Shown: positions 26,124 through 35,919 of the stretch, piece after piece
Numbering within the stretch: the stretch's first letter is position 1
How the letters are laid out: each line of letters begins with the position of its first letter
NCBI RefSeq assembly: GCF_947387515.1
Contig: NZ_CANDOB010000002.1
Span: 682,001 to 746,000, forward strand
DNA: 64,000 bases
Reading direction: 5' to 3'
DNA from: Alkalihalobacillus sp. CinArs1
GTDB taxonomy: Bacteria > Bacillota > Bacilli > Bacillales > Guptibacillaceae
Notes under the pieces: model-generated
What the model saw: the letters and a program-made list of their open reading frames with translations, nothing else
Told to the model about the DNA's origin: nothing
Databases searched by the model: none
Made by a program: the position numbers and the translations under genes

Positions 26124-26810
26124 ATGGTGTTTAAGGTTTTTCTGATCGAAGATGATCAGTCACTGTTTAGTGAGATGAAAAAACGCTTAACCCAGTGGTC
26201 GTATGATGTACATGGGGTGAGTGATTTTAATCATGTTTTTAAGGAATTTTTGGAGCTGAAGCCGGAGTTAGTGATCATCGATATCCAGCTTCCTAAGTTT
26301 GATGGCTTTCACTGGTGCCGGATGATTCGAGAACATTCAAACGTTCCGATCGTCTTCTTATCGTCTCGAGACCATCCGACAGATATGGTGATGTCCATGA
26401 ATCTTGGGGCAGATGATTTCATTCAAAAGCCGTTTCATTTTGATGTTCTCGTTGCTAAGATTCAAGCGATCTTAAGACGTGTATACAATTACAACACCGA
26501 AGAGACTGGCGTGAAGACGTGGCTTGGAGCGACGGTAGATTATGAGCGGAATCGCTTATCGAATGAACAGGGCACGATCGATTTAACAAAAAACGAAATC
26601 TATATTCTAAAAATCTTGATCGAGCAGAAGAATAAGATCATTAGTCGGGATGAAATCATCACGGTGCTATGGGAAGATGAACGATTTGTGAGCGACAATA
26701 CGCTAACAGTCAATGTGAACCGATTACGAAAGAAACTAACAGAGCTTGGACTTGGAGATTCGATCGTAACGAAGGTTGGTCAGGGATACATGGCTGTGGA
26801 GCGTGTGTAA
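26124..26810 (+). CDS. bceR: BceR-like response regulator (OmpR family)
   Basis: A 228-residue receiver plus winged-helix protein. Acidic pocket ~Asp10-11, phospho-acceptor Asp53 in IIDIQLP, Lys in IQKPFHF, and a C-terminal DNA-binding wing with LTVNVNRLRKKL. It sits at the head of a BceRSAB-like module for antimicrobial peptide sensing. Its stop overlaps the kinase start (TAATG). Confidence 0.88.
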   Translation: MVFKVFLIEDDQSLFSEMKKRLTQWSYDVHGVSDFNHVFKEFLELKPELVIIDIQLPKFDGFHWCRMIREHSNVPIVFLSSRDHPTDMVMSMNLGADDFIQKPFHFDVLVAKIQAILRRVYNYNTEETGVKTWLGATVDYERNRLSNEQGTIDLTKNEIYILKILIEQKNKIISRDEIITVLWEDERFVSDNTLTVNVNRLRKKLTELGLGDSIVTKVGQGYMAVERV

Positions 26811-27814
26811 TGATTAAAACCTTTCTTATCGAACGTAGAAGTTGGATCGGTCTATTTCTTTTTCTGCAGCTTTTGCTGCTCCTAACCTCGTACGTTGATC
26901 AGTCGATTTCGTTCTCGTCGATTCTGTACGTTGTCTTTCTTTCTACGCTCATCATGACGATTTTTCTTGTCATGAGATATCGAAACGAAACAACATTTTA
27001 CGGAGAATTAGAACAGAGGGAAAACAACCTTGAAAGATGGAGTGTTCCTGAGGCAAACAGTCCCTTTGAGCAAATCGTTGAACGTAATTTAGTTTCAGAA
27101 ATCGAAAAGCTTCAAGAAGAAGTATCAAGAAAACAGGTGGCGATCGAACAAGAAAAGGATGATATGCTTTCGTGGATTCATGAAGTGAAAACACCTCTTA
27201 CCGTCATGTCGTTAATGATTGAGCGCCTTGAGGATAAAGAGGCAAAAGCTCAGTTAACGTACGAGTGGCTTCGGATTCACCTTTTGTTAGATCAACAGCT
27301 TCATCAAAAGCGCATTTCATTTATTGAAACCGACGTGTACATCGAGCGGGTAAATCTTGAGTCAATTCTTTTCGGTGAAATTAAGACACTGCGATCGTGG
27401 TGTATCCGAAAAGGAATCGGATTTGAAATCGATCTTGATGTAGAGGAAGTGTTGAGTGATGCGAAGTGGCTTGCGTTTATCATAAGACAGCTATTATCGA
27501 ATGCTGTGAAATATAGTGATTCATCCGATTTGAATATTACGAGTACGATGATTCAGGATCAAGCTGTTCTTATTATTACTGACTATGGACGAGGAATTGA
27601 CTCGCAAGACTTGCCTCGTATTTTCGATAAAGGATTCACCTCGACAACGAGGCATTCCGATCATGCTGCGACTGGAATGGGTCTTTACCTTGCGAGGAAA
27701 GTTGCAGATGCGCTACATAGTAAACTAGAAGTGGAGTCAGAGGCTGGTGTTGGGACGACTGTTAAGGTGATCTTCCCTAACGCAAATAAAGTTGAATCGA
27801 TACGAGGCGTGTGA
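26810..27814 (+). CDS. bceS: BceS-like intramembrane-sensing histidine kinase
   Basis: A 334-residue kinase with only two N-terminal helices (~12-27 and ~37-55) and almost no extracytoplasmic loop, the hallmark of BceS kinases that read the activity of the partner ABC permease, not the drug itself. The phospho-acceptor is His124 in SWIHEVKTPL. An N box (LLSNAVKYS) and G box (GMGLYLARKVAD) follow. Its TGA lies inside the putative BceR operator. Confidence 0.88.
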   Translation: MIKTFLIERRSWIGLFLFLQLLLLLTSYVDQSISFSSILYVVFLSTLIMTIFLVMRYRNETTFYGELEQRENNLERWSVPEANSPFEQIVERNLVSEIEKLQEEVSRKQVAIEQEKDDMLSWIHEVKTPLTVMSLMIERLEDKEAKAQLTYEWLRIHLLLDQQLHQKRISFIETDVYIERVNLESILFGEIKTLRSWCIRKGIGFEIDLDVEEVLSDAKWLAFIIRQLLSNAVKYSDSSDLNITSTMIQDQAVLIITDYGRGIDSQDLPRIFDKGFTSTTRHSDHAATGMGLYLARKVADALHSKLEVESEAGVGTTVKVIFPNANKVESIRGV

Positions 27815-27825
27815 CAAAAGTGTCA
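27812..27825 (+). promoter_or_regulatory. BceR-type operator before the ABC transporter genes
   Basis: TGACA-AAAG-TGTCA matches the known BceR-binding pattern TNACA-N4-TGTAA closely. It lies 89 bases before bceA and overlaps the bceS stop, so bceAB can be induced separately from bceRS. The same dyad plus T-rich tail could also form a weak terminator. Confidence 0.6.
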
Positions 27826-27913
27826 CATGCTTTTGTGTTTTGTTAGGTGATTGAAAGGAAACCCGTTCTCGCCTCATTTACACTTAAGACATCAAGTAAG
27901 GGGAGGTCTTCAC

Positions 27914-28675
27914 ATGATCGTATTAGAAGCAGCAAAATTACATAAAAGCTATGGAAATAAGTTCACGAAACATGAAGTGTTAAAAGGGATCGATTTACAG
28001 ATCGAGCAAGGGGAGTTCGTCAGTATCATGGGGGCATCTGGGTCTGGTAAAACAACGTTGTTAAACGTTCTCTCATCAATCGATCGAATCAGTCATGGAT
28101 CGATTAAGGTACAAGGAAAAGAAATATCAAAATTAAAAGAAAAGGAGCTAGCAAACTATCGAAAGCATGAGCTGGGCTTTATCTTTCAGGAGTATAACCT
28201 GCTCGATACGCTTACAGTGAAAGAGAACATTCTTCTGCCGCTCTCAATCAAGAAGGTATCGAAAAAAGAAGCGAATGAAAAGTTTAAAGAAGTGGCGGGA
28301 GAGTTGGACATCGAGCGTATAAGTGACAGCTACCCAAATGAAATTTCAGGTGGGCAAAAGCAACGGACGTCAGCAGCACGTGCGTTCATTCATGAACCAA
28401 GCATCATATTTGCTGATGAACCAACAGGTGCCCTCGATTCGAAATCTGCTTCAGACCTGTTAACCAAATTGAGTGAGATGAATGAGAAACGAAAAGCAAC
28501 GATCATGATGGTCACGCATGATCCTGTGACGGCAAGTTTCAGCTCACGGGTAATCTTTATTAAAGACGGAAGCATCTACACCCAGTTGAATAAAGGAGAG
28601 CAGTCGAGACAGGCATTTCTTAAGGACATCATGAAAACGCAAGGTGTGCTTGGCGGTGTGACGTATGAGTACTAA
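27914..28675 (+). CDS. bceA: BceA-like ABC transporter ATP-binding protein
   Basis: A 253-residue ATPase of the MacB/LolD-like class. Walker A GASGSGKT (residues 40-47), signature ISGGQKQR, Walker [13 protein letters not shown] and a His switch in MMVTHDP. Partner of the BceB permease. The frame is open to 27851, but AGGGGAGG at 27899-27906 selects ATG 27914. It overlaps bceB by 11 bases. Confidence 0.9.
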   Translation: MIVLEAAKLHKSYGNKFTKHEVLKGIDLQIEQGEFVSIMGASGSGKTTLLNVLSSIDRISHGSIKVQGKEISKLKEKELANYRKHELGFIFQEYNLLDTLTVKENILLPLSIKKVSKKEANEKFKEVAGELDIERISDSYPNEISGGQKQRTSAARAFIHEPSIIFADEPTGALDSKSASDLLTKLSEMNEKRKATIMMVTHDPVTASFSSRVIFIKDGSIYTQLNKGEQSRQAFLKDIMKTQGVLGGVTYEY

Positions 28676-30578
28676 ACAGCTCATATTCCGTAACCTTCAG
28701 AAGAACGTAAAAAACTATTATCTTTACATTTTTGCACTCGTCTTCACTGTTGCGCTTTACTTTACGTTTGTTACTTTGCAATTTGCCCCGGCCCTTAGCA
28801 ATGACAGTTCGATCAATGCTACAGCAGCTATCCGAACAACATCGATCTTTTTGATCGTCATTATAGGAGTCTTTCTTCTATATGCGAATAACATCTTCAT
28901 CAAACGGAGAAGCAAGGAAATCGGGCTATTTCAGCTGATTGGGATGACGAAGAATCGCATTTTTTTCATCGTTAGCATTGAAAATGCCATCGTGTTCGTA
29001 TTGTCGATCTTGATAGGAACTTTCGTTGGTTTTGCTTTATCAAAGCTCATCCTAATGATCTTTTTCAAGGTAGTAGGCATAGAAGAAACAGCAAGTCTCT
29101 ACTTTTCTTTGGATGCGTTCTGGTTAACTCTTGCAGTGTTTGGGTTCATCTTTCTTCTCCTGATAATAAGAAACTATTTCTTTATAAAGAGGAGAACAAT
29201 ACTATCACTGTTTAGTGTTTCAACGACTGCTGAAGAACGAGTGAAACGAATGTCAGTTTGGGAAATCGTCATGGGCGTTTTAGGAATCGCGTTTATTCTC
29301 CTCGGCTACTATATATCATCACGGCTATTCGAAGGAGATATCACCTCTCTCGTTCAGATGATGATCGCCATGGTGTCGATTCTTACGGCAGTCATCGTTG
29401 GAACCTATCTTTTCTATAAAGGATCTGTTCGCTTCATTACGAATATCATAAGAAGACAAAAGCGTGGTTACCTCGATATCAATGCAGTGCTGTCTCTTTC
29501 ATCGATCATGTTTCGGATGAAATCGAATGCTTTCATGTTAACGGTCATTACCACGGTTTCAGCAGTTGCAATCGGTTTATTATCTTTGAGCTACATTTCG
29601 TTCTATTCAGCAGAGAAAAATGCTGAGATCAGCATACCCGATCATTTTGCGTTTACAGATGTTGATGATGCCGAACGATTCCAGAAATCACTTCAGAAAA
29701 ACGCCATCCCATTTGAAGAAAAAAGGGTGGAGTATGTTCAGAAGGAAGTAGACATCTCATCGCTAATCGATACTGATTTGGAATTAGCCATGGATCCTTC
29801 AAAAACATTCATGACCTTAGTAAGTGAAAATGCTGTATCGAATAGTCTAGAGGAAAACGAAGTGATGTTTACGGGATACAATCATGTGGTCGAGGCGATC
29901 ATGCCTCTTAAAGAGAAAGGAACAATCAGTGTAAGCAGTGAAGGTTCTTCATTACCACTGACCTATATCGGTTTAGAAGAAGAATACATCGTAAATAATC
30001 GTGTGTCTCTTGGAGGGTTACCGACCGCTGTTGTAGATGAGAAGCTTTTCTCAACGTTACGAGAGGAAGAATCAAACAATGTTTATGTGGGGATCAATGT
30101 GACCAAAAGCAGTACGCATGACGAAGCCAATACATTGTTTCATGATCTCGGTTTCGGTAACATCTATCAGTCTCAGTCAGATCTTGCAACAGATCAAAAG
30201 CAAAACATGGGCTTGGTGATGTTTATCGTAGCGTACCTTGGCCTTACGTTCCTCATCACGTCAGGCTGCATCCTTTATTTTAAACAAATGGATGAAAGTG
30301 AGGAAGAGAAGCCAAGCTATCGTATTCTTCGAAAGCTAGGGTACTCAAAACGTGATTTGCTCCGTGGAATCGCTGGTAAGCAGGTGTTCAACTTTGGAAT
30401 TCCGCTCATCGTTGGGTTGCTTCATAGCTACTTCGCTGTTCGGTCAGGCTGGTTCTTCTTTGGTACAGAACTATGGACACCGATGATCATCGTGATGGTA
30501 TTGTATACAGTTCTCTATTCGGTCTTTGGGCTGCTTTCGATTAAGTACTATAAACAGGTTATTAAAGAAGCGCTGTAA
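28665..30578 (+). CDS. bceB: BceB-like ABC transporter permease
   Basis: A 637-residue FtsX-type permease with about ten membrane helices and a large extracellular domain after helix 8 (about residues 315-510), as in BceB, where this domain gives drug specificity. Such pumps free lipid II-cycle intermediates from bacitracin-like or lantibiotic peptides and signal to the BceS kinase. No drug can be predicted from sequence alone. A two-way terminator follows. Confidence 0.9.
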   Translation: MSTKQLIFRNLQKNVKNYYLYIFALVFTVALYFTFVTLQFAPALSNDSSINATAAIRTTSIFLIVIIGVFLLYANNIFIKRRSKEIGLFQLIGMTKNRIFFIVSIENAIVFVLSILIGTFVGFALSKLILMIFFKVVGIEETASLYFSLDAFWLTLAVFGFIFLLLIIRNYFFIKRRTILSLFSVSTTAEERVKRMSVWEIVMGVLGIAFILLGYYISSRLFEGDITSLVQMMIAMVSILTAVIVGTYLFYKGSVRFITNIIRRQKRGYLDINAVLSLSSIMFRMKSNAFMLTVITTVSAVAIGLLSLSYISFYSAEKNAEISIPDHFAFTDVDDAERFQKSLQKNAIPFEEKRVEYVQKEVDISSLIDTDLELAMDPSKTFMTLVSENAVSNSLEENEVMFTGYNHVVEAIMPLKEKGTISVSSEGSSLPLTYIGLEEEYIVNNRVSLGGLPTAVVDEKLFSTLREEESNNVYVGINVTKSSTHDEANTLFHDLGFGNIYQSQSDLATDQKQNMGLVMFIVAYLGLTFLITSGCILYFKQMDESEEEKPSYRILRKLGYSKRDLLRGIAGKQVFNFGIPLIVGLLHSYFAVRSGWFFFGTELWTPMIIVMVLYTVLYSVFGLLSIKYYKQVIKEAL

Positions 30579-30582
30579 TCAA

Positions 30583-30612
30583 AAACAGACCAGGAGCGTC
30601 CCTGGTCTGTTT
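30583..30612. terminator. Bidirectional terminator between bceB and the GAF-STAS gene
   Basis: AAACAGACCAGG (30583-30594), loop AGCGTC, CCTGGTCTGTTT (30601-30612), serving both converging genes and overlapping the GAF-STAS stop. Confidence 0.85.
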
Positions 30613-31456
30613 AAGTTTCTTTTACGAGTTTGTATCCGATATAATCTAAGGCTTGCTCTAAGTTAGATCGTACAGTAATGTCTTCAAGATCACTATCCGA
30701 TTGAATGGCTCTCAAGGCAAGCTGAGGCCGAATGCCGGTTATGATCATATGAACACCCACAAGGTCGAGGGACTTGCTGATTTTCAGTAAGTTGCTCATA
30801 TTGCTCTCATCAATATCAATAAGACCCGAGAGGTCGAGTAATATATATTCGAGATTTTTCTTCACACTGTGTGCTAAGGTAGTTTCGATAATTCGCTCTG
30901 TGCGTTCGTTATCAACGTCTCCGATTATCGGTAGAATTGCTACTTCACTCGAGATGGGAACGAGCGGTACAGATAGCGTTTCGATGCTCGTCTGTGCGCG
31001 ATCTAGTTCTAATACGTTTCCTAATAAATTTGCCATCGATTTCATGAGCGCAACATGGTCTTCACTAAAATGATGAGGACGACTGTCCATCCCGCAAAGT
31101 GTTCCGAAGTTTTCGCCGCTTCTAAAATTGATCGGTACTCCGATCAATGAGCCTCCACCAAGGCTTTTTGTAACATCCATTTCTTTTGTAAAATCATTTG
31201 TCGTTAGATCTTCAATGATGAGCGGTTCACGACCAGCTCGTACGATGAATTGTCAGTAAGAATCACGATATAACGTTTCGAAACCTGATTCGAGTAGAAT
31301 TTCATTTCGATTAAACGCTTCGAGGATATCAACGTCTTGTTTATCGTTTCTAGCGACGAAAAACGTATTCACGTCGATAAACTTGCTGATTAGTTCTAGT
31401 ACATCCTTTGCTGCGTCATGAATGCTATTGTATGCAGGGGATTGCGTCATCTTCAT
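30611..31456 (-). CDS. GAF-STAS regulator with an in-frame TGA at codon 68
   Basis: One open frame of 281 residues is broken only by TGA at 31253-31255. Residues 1-165 form a GAF domain; SGFETLYRDSY-(TGA)-QFIVRAGREPLIIEDL is continuous across the stop, and FGTLCGMDSRPHHFSE follows. Residues ~175-281 form an RsbR-type STAS domain (ILLDLSGLIDIDESNMSNLLKI). In my recollection of related GAF domains the interrupted position is usually Cys (SYCQ). The protein resembles RsbR-like stressosome or sensory STAS proteins. Possible readings: selenocysteine, read-through, or a recent nonsense mutation. If the stop is real, the C-terminal part could still start at M 31180. Confidence 0.75.
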
Positions 31457-31569
31457 CCTTCACTCCCTTCTTCACATTACTGTATAATTTCATCGTAACA
31501 TAGTTTGGAGAAAAGCGTATCACTAACGCTGACACGGATTTATTTACAATAGAGAAGAGGGGGAACGTT

Positions 31570-32349
31570 TTGGCATACAAAACCCGGTTAGTAGATAATT
31601 TTGTTAATAAAGTTTCTTACTTTGCGAAACGCCTAAAAACGATGGAAGTGATCGAAACCAGGCACGCGACAATTGTTGACTCTGGTTACCCTTCAGATAC
31701 ATTTAATGTTATTGCGATTCGACAAACGCTCTCAGAAGAAGTCTTCTTAGGAGCAATATCTAGGTTCAAAAAGAAAGAGTATCCTTTAAGCGTATGGTGT
31801 TGGAATGAGGAAAGTACACGCGGAAACGATTTGATAAACCTCGGATTGGTTCAGGTAGAGACAAATGTTGCGATGGTTATGGAAATGAATGATGTGGTAA
31901 AAAAACCGGTACTTCCAAAAGGTTTTGAGATTAAAAAAATCGAATCACCTGAAGACATCGTCTTGTTCGGAGCGTTGATTTCTTCATTTTTCGGAGATTC
32001 ATTAGAAGGAAAAGCGGTCAAGTCATATTACGATGACGTCGCTTCTCTCAGCATGAAGTCTTCGGATTTGACGTTATACATTGGGATTGCTGGAGGAAAA
32101 CCCGTCACGACCGGTTCAATGATCGTTAGCTCAGATAGTGTTGGCATTTATGATATGGGAACATCGGATGAAGAACGTGGAAAAGGGTACGGTACTGCCA
32201 TGTTTCGTTATCTTCTTTCTGAAGCAAGTAAGTACGAGAAGGACGCCTGTTTCTTGCAAGCATCTCCGGACGGATATGCTATTTACAAAAGTGCTGGCTT
32301 CAAAGCGATTGGAGAAATGAAAGTATATGGATGGGGATGTGACAGTTAG
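31570..32349 (+). CDS. GNAT family N-acetyltransferase
   Basis: A 259-residue protein. The C-terminal half holds the GNAT fold: GIYDMGTSDEERGKGYGTAMFRYL provides the acetyl-CoA pyrophosphate loop (RGKGYGT), then ACFLQASPDGYAIYKSAGFKAIGE. The N-terminal half is a degenerate GNAT-like domain, as in two-domain members. The acceptor is unknown. It starts with TTG 31570 after GAAGAGGGGGAA. Confidence 0.8.
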   Translation: MAYKTRLVDNFVNKVSYFAKRLKTMEVIETRHATIVDSGYPSDTFNVIAIRQTLSEEVFLGAISRFKKKEYPLSVWCWNEESTRGNDLINLGLVQVETNVAMVMEMNDVVKKPVLPKGFEIKKIESPEDIVLFGALISSFFGDSLEGKAVKSYYDDVASLSMKSSDLTLYIGIAGGKPVTTGSMIVSSDSVGIYDMGTSDEERGKGYGTAMFRYLLSEASKYEKDACFLQASPDGYAIYKSAGFKAIGEMKVYGWGCDS

Positions 32350-32361
32350 TTCGAAATCAAG

Positions 32362-32379
32362 TATATTTAATTCGAGATA
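32362..32379 (+). promoter_or_regulatory. MhqR-type operator before the dioxygenase gene
   Basis: TATATTTAATTCGAGATA agrees at 15 of 18 positions with the B. subtilis MhqR box as I recall it (TATCTCGAATTCGAGATA). TATACT at 32389-32394 could be the -10, placing the operator over the -35 region. Confidence 0.55.
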
Positions 32380-32421
32380 ATTTTGGTTTATACTAGTGGT
32401 GAACACAAAGGAGGGATCACG

Positions 32422-33384
32422 ATGCACTTATTAGGACTACATCACGTGTCCATTTTGACTGGAAAAGCAGAACGAAATTATGAGTTTTTCACAAAGATCC
32501 TTGGTATGAGATTAGTTAAAAAAACAGTGAATCAAGACAATACAGAATCTTACCATCTATTTTATGCGGATGGGAAAGGTACACCGGGTACAGACATTAC
32601 ATTTTTCGATATTCCAGGGTTAGGGAAATCATATAGAGGAACATCAGATATTTCGTATGTTTCATTGCGAGTAAAAACTACGGAAGCACTTCACTTCTGG
32701 AAAGAACGTTTTGAAGCTTACAATGTGAAGCATGAAGACATACAGAAGCGAGCAGGTCGTCAATCGCTCGGTTTTGAAGACTTTGATGGCACGAGACTGA
32801 TTCTTGTTGCTGACGATGGTGAAGAAGGTGTAAGAGCCGGAACGCCTTGGGAGCGGGAGGATATTCCAACAGAACACAGCATTGTAGGACTCGGACCTGT
32901 GACATTAACAGTTGACGATCCTAAACCTACAGTACAAGTGTTAACAGAAGTGATGGGTTTTAGAGAAGATGGAACGTATCCCGCACCAGAAAATAAGAAA
33001 GATATTCTCGTTTATTCAACGGGGGAAGGTGGAAGTGGAGCTGAAGTCCATATCGAAGTTCGCCCTGATCTTCCTAAAGCTCGACTTGGAAGAGGTGGCG
33101 TCCACCACGTAGCATTTCGTGTTCCAAATGAAGAAGAGTACGATAAATGGGCAGAGCGCTTGAATCAATTTAGATTACCCAACTCTGGAAAGGTTGAGCG
33201 ATATTATTTCAAAGCGCTTTACTTTAGGGAGCCGAATGGCATTTTATTTGAGTTATCCACTGATGGACCTGGATTTGCGACGGATGAACCGTTAGAGTCG
33301 ATGGGTGAAGCGTTAGCCCTTCCGCCATTTCTTGAGCCAAAGCGTGCTGAAATCGAAGAGAAGTTAAGACCACTTGAGTTTTAA
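32422..33384 (+). CDS. mhqO: Ring-cleaving dioxygenase, MhqO/MhqA-like (VOC superfamily)
   Basis: A 320-residue two-module VOC extradiol dioxygenase. LLGLHHVSILTG at the N-terminus holds the first metal His, GRGGVHHVAFRV in the second half holds another, and GILFELSTDGPGF gives the Glu ligand. Bacillus relatives open hydroquinone rings and protect against quinones under MhqR control; a matching operator lies upstream. AAAGGAGGG at 32408-32416 selects ATG 32422. Closed by a strong terminator. Confidence 0.87.
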   Translation: MHLLGLHHVSILTGKAERNYEFFTKILGMRLVKKTVNQDNTESYHLFYADGKGTPGTDITFFDIPGLGKSYRGTSDISYVSLRVKTTEALHFWKERFEAYNVKHEDIQKRAGRQSLGFEDFDGTRLILVADDGEEGVRAGTPWEREDIPTEHSIVGLGPVTLTVDDPKPTVQVLTEVMGFREDGTYPAPENKKDILVYSTGEGGSGAEVHIEVRPDLPKARLGRGGVHHVAFRVPNEEEYDKWAERLNQFRLPNSGKVERYYFKALYFREPNGILFELSTDGPGFATDEPLESMGEALALPPFLEPKRAEIEEKLRPLEF

Positions 33385-33387
33385 TAC

Positions 33388-33420
33388 AAAGAAGGACCTC
33401 TCTAGAGGTCCTTCTTTTTT
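33388..33420 (+). terminator. Terminator after the dioxygenase gene
   Basis: AAAGAAGGACCTC (33388-33400), loop TCTA, GAGGTCCTTCTTTTTT (33405-33420). Confidence 0.92.
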
Positions 33421-33430
33421 GTGTGGCTTT

Positions 33431-33460
33431 GCGAAAAAAAGAGACCTAAAAGGTCCCTCT
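33431..33460 (-). terminator. Terminator of the acetate-uptake gene
   Basis: On the minus strand AGAGGGACCT pairs with AGGTCTCT around TTT, followed by a run of seven T (plus-strand A run 33434-33440). Confidence 0.78.
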
Positions 33461-33466
33461 GTCATG

Positions 33467-34075
33467 CTATTTAAATACCCCAAATGGCTTTCCTACTGGT
33501 ATCGTTACTTTTCCGAAATGCGTGTTGAGCACACTTGCAGCAGATCCATAGAAACTGAAGATCGCGATGAGGAACTCAGCAATCGCTGCGACTAAGTGCA
33601 TCGCTTCAGGAGCGATTCCTAGCGTTGATAGAGATAGTCCGATGAAAAGAAAATCGATGAGAACGAAAATGATGAATAGCACTTTATGTGTTTCCATGGC
33701 ACCGATCGTCATGAATAAGCTGAAGATCAAGTACCCGATGTAGGCGATTCCTAGCTGGTTCGGATCAACTGCGCTTGCAGCCGCATCTCCAAAGACTCCA
33801 AATTGGATCAACCACGAAGTGCCGACACCCATCCAAAATAGTCCGAATGCGCCAAAAGCAGTTGTGCCAAACGTATTGTTGTGCTTTGCGTCTAACACGC
33901 TAGCGAAAAGTTGTGCGATTCCTCCAAGAAAGATTGCCCATGGTAATATGAACGAAACGCCGTCTGTCAATCCGAGTTTTGCAGATGAAGCGACGAGTGT
34001 CACCATCGCTAATCCAAATAACCCGATTGCGGAAGGGTCAGCTACTTTAATTTGAACTTGCTGTGTTTGATTCAT
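33467..34075 (-). CDS. Acetate uptake transporter, GPR1/FUN34/YaaH (SatP) family
   Basis: A 202-residue protein with six membrane helices. The family signature appears near the N-terminus as ADPSAIGLFGLAMVTLVAS (NPAPLGL-like), followed by FGTTAFGAFGLFWMGVG. Relatives take up acetate or succinate with protons. The start ATG follows AGGAGG (revcomp of 34081-34086). The gene is monocistronic. Confidence 0.88.
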   Translation of the reverse strand: MNQTQQVQIKVADPSAIGLFGLAMVTLVASSAKLGLTDGVSFILPWAIFLGGIAQLFASVLDAKHNNTFGTTAFGAFGLFWMGVGTSWLIQFGVFGDAAASAVDPNQLGIAYIGYLIFSLFMTIGAMETHKVLFIIFVLIDFLFIGLSLSTLGIAPEAMHLVAAIAEFLIAIFSFYGSAASVLNTHFGKVTIPVGKPFGVFK

Positions 34076-34203
34076 GATGTAACCTCCTATAAAACATACT
34101 TGACCACTTTACACAATAAAAGCTTTGTATGCAATAGGAAATTATATGGAAGCGCATTCTTTTTTTAGCACCGAATGAAGGGGTCAGTAGCTATTATCCG
34201 TCA

Positions 34204-34234
34204 AGAACCCCCGTGCACAATGTGCGCCGGGGGT
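34204..34234 (-). terminator. Terminator of the duplicated-domain lipoprotein gene
   Basis: GACCCCCGGCGCACA and TGTGCACGGGGGTTC pair with small mismatches around the centre (plus strand 34206-34234). GC-rich with only a short T tail, so efficiency is uncertain. Confidence 0.65.
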
Positions 34235-34239
34235 CACTG

Positions 34240-35568
34240 TTAATGGGAATCTTTATGCTCTTGCAGCTTATCATCTTGAGACTCTAGTTCGACAGCGCTG
34301 ATCGAGCCATTCTCTTCTGTTGAAATGAAAGAAATCATATTATCGCCTGCATGATACACATGGTAATATTCTCCTCTCAGCTCGTTTAAGAAAACTTCAT
34401 CTGGCTCACCGAACTGACAGGTCAACAGTTCATAAGGAATCGCAGGACCTTCAGATAATGCGTTGTAGCGCATATTGAAGACTTTATCGTCTACCGTCAT
34501 GTAGGCATACGTATTATCAAAGAAAGCAGGGATTCCTTCAAAATACCAATCATCATATTGAAGGGTAGGGTTTGAAGCTTTTAATTCGTCTTCTGTCATT
34601 CCGAGAAAAATCGTAGCGTTCTTTAAGTGTCCTTTCTCTGCAAAGGATAAGAGTCCAGAATGAAATGGTTCAGATGAACAGCTCTTATCTGCTTTTGCTG
34701 TTGGAAGTTTTGGAGGATCATCAGTCATAGTGAAGTCACCAGAGAATTCAACGGCAGCACCGTGGTAATAAAGGCATGACTCTTCTTTAAAGGTGATGAC
34801 GTTGTCATTTATTTCGAACGTTCCTTTGCATTCTTGTTGATCATTATCCTGGAAGATCGCTTTGTTTCCGTTTGCTTTCGCCTTTCCAGTAAGCTGTCCA
34901 ACATGTGCTCCGTTGCTTACGTCAAATGAGAACATAAATGAATCAGGTGTTACGTTATACACGCTTAAGTTACCGGTATCGAAGCTCCCATCGATGTAAA
35001 GGGCTTCTTTCCAGTGTGAGATGTCATCTTGTTCGTCAGCTTCTTCGGTCGTGGCTTCTGCATTATCTGAAGGTTCTTCTTCAGATGATGCTTCTTCTTC
35101 AGATGAAGACTCTTCTGTTGTTTCTGTACCAATAGGAATAAACGTATAAATACCGTTAAACGATACATCAGCGACGTTTTGACATCCCTCCGTTGCTGCT
35201 ACTGCGACCGCTTCTTTTTCCTTCGTGAACGTGACCGTACATTCTCCATTATCAGGGTGTGTATAGACTGCTTGATCATTTCCGCTCGAATTCCCAGCTA
35301 ATTCACCGACATCTTGTCCATCGTATGCAAATAACGAAAAGGCAAACGAATCTCCGCTTGGATCGGTAATATCAAGAGTTCCCATGATATTTCCGTTTTC
35401 TTCCCATTTGTACGTTCCCTCTGTCCATGATGGTGTTGTGCCGACTTCTACTGCTTCAGTTGGCTTTTCAGCTTCACTTTCCTTCGAGGCATCCTTTCCA
35501 GGAAGAAGGTTACAAGAAGCGGTTAGCATGAGAGAAAGGAATAAGAACATGAGGCGCAAAGGTCGCAT
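34240..35568 (-). CDS. Lipoprotein with two copies of an unknown domain
   Basis: A 442-residue exported lipoprotein: signal peptide with lipobox LTASC (Cys ~19), an acidic linker, domain 1 (~50-150), a low-complexity E/S/T-rich linker, domain 2 (~185-285) and a C-terminal region (~300-442). Domains 1 and 2 are clearly related: GTLDITDPSGDSFAFSLFA-GQDVGEL and GNLSVYNVTPDSFMFSFDV-GAHVGQL, each followed by a C-containing ECTVTF/ECKGTF strand and a late Cys. Disulfides within each copy are likely. The C-terminal region has its own pattern (SFAEKGHLKNATIFLGMTEDEL). No function was recognised. The start ATG follows GGGAGGAA. Confidence 0.8.
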   Translation of the reverse strand: MRPLRLMFLFLSLMLTASCNLLPGKDASKESEAEKPTEAVEVGTTPSWTEGTYKWEENGNIMGTLDITDPSGDSFAFSLFAYDGQDVGELAGNSSGNDQAVYTHPDNGECTVTFTKEKEAVAVAATEGCQNVADVSFNGIYTFIPIGTETTEESSSEEEASSEEEPSDNAEATTEEADEQDDISHWKEALYIDGSFDTGNLSVYNVTPDSFMFSFDVSNGAHVGQLTGKAKANGNKAIFQDNDQQECKGTFEINDNVITFKEESCLYYHGAAVEFSGDFTMTDDPPKLPTAKADKSCSSEPFHSGLLSFAEKGHLKNATIFLGMTEDELKASNPTLQYDDWYFEGIPAFFDNTYAYMTVDDKVFNMRYNALSEGPAIPYELLTCQFGEPDEVFLNELRGEYYHVYHAGDNMISFISTEENGSISAVELESQDDKLQEHKDSH

Positions 35569-35919
35569 AAGATTCCTCCCGAACGATAGATTTGGACTTA
35601 TTATACATAAACCCTAGTAAAAGAAAGGGCTATCGGTGTCGAGTCGGAAAAATTTTTACTGTCTAATCTAGCAGAATTCCAATGTCTGCTTATAGGAGAT
35701 TTCCAGGGAAATGATTGCAGGAAGTCGAATGATTTTGGTGGGAAGTCTTGAACGGTAAGCGTACATTGAAGCCGACAAAAACCTCCATGTCTTTTTAAAG
35801 TATTTTTGGAAAGGGTTTCTCCCACTTTGAATGGAAGATAGTAGGACGAATGTAAATGCTAGATTAAGGATGGTACCGATGAAGGGTACAAGTGAGAAAA
35901 ACAGATGAGGAGTATCGGT

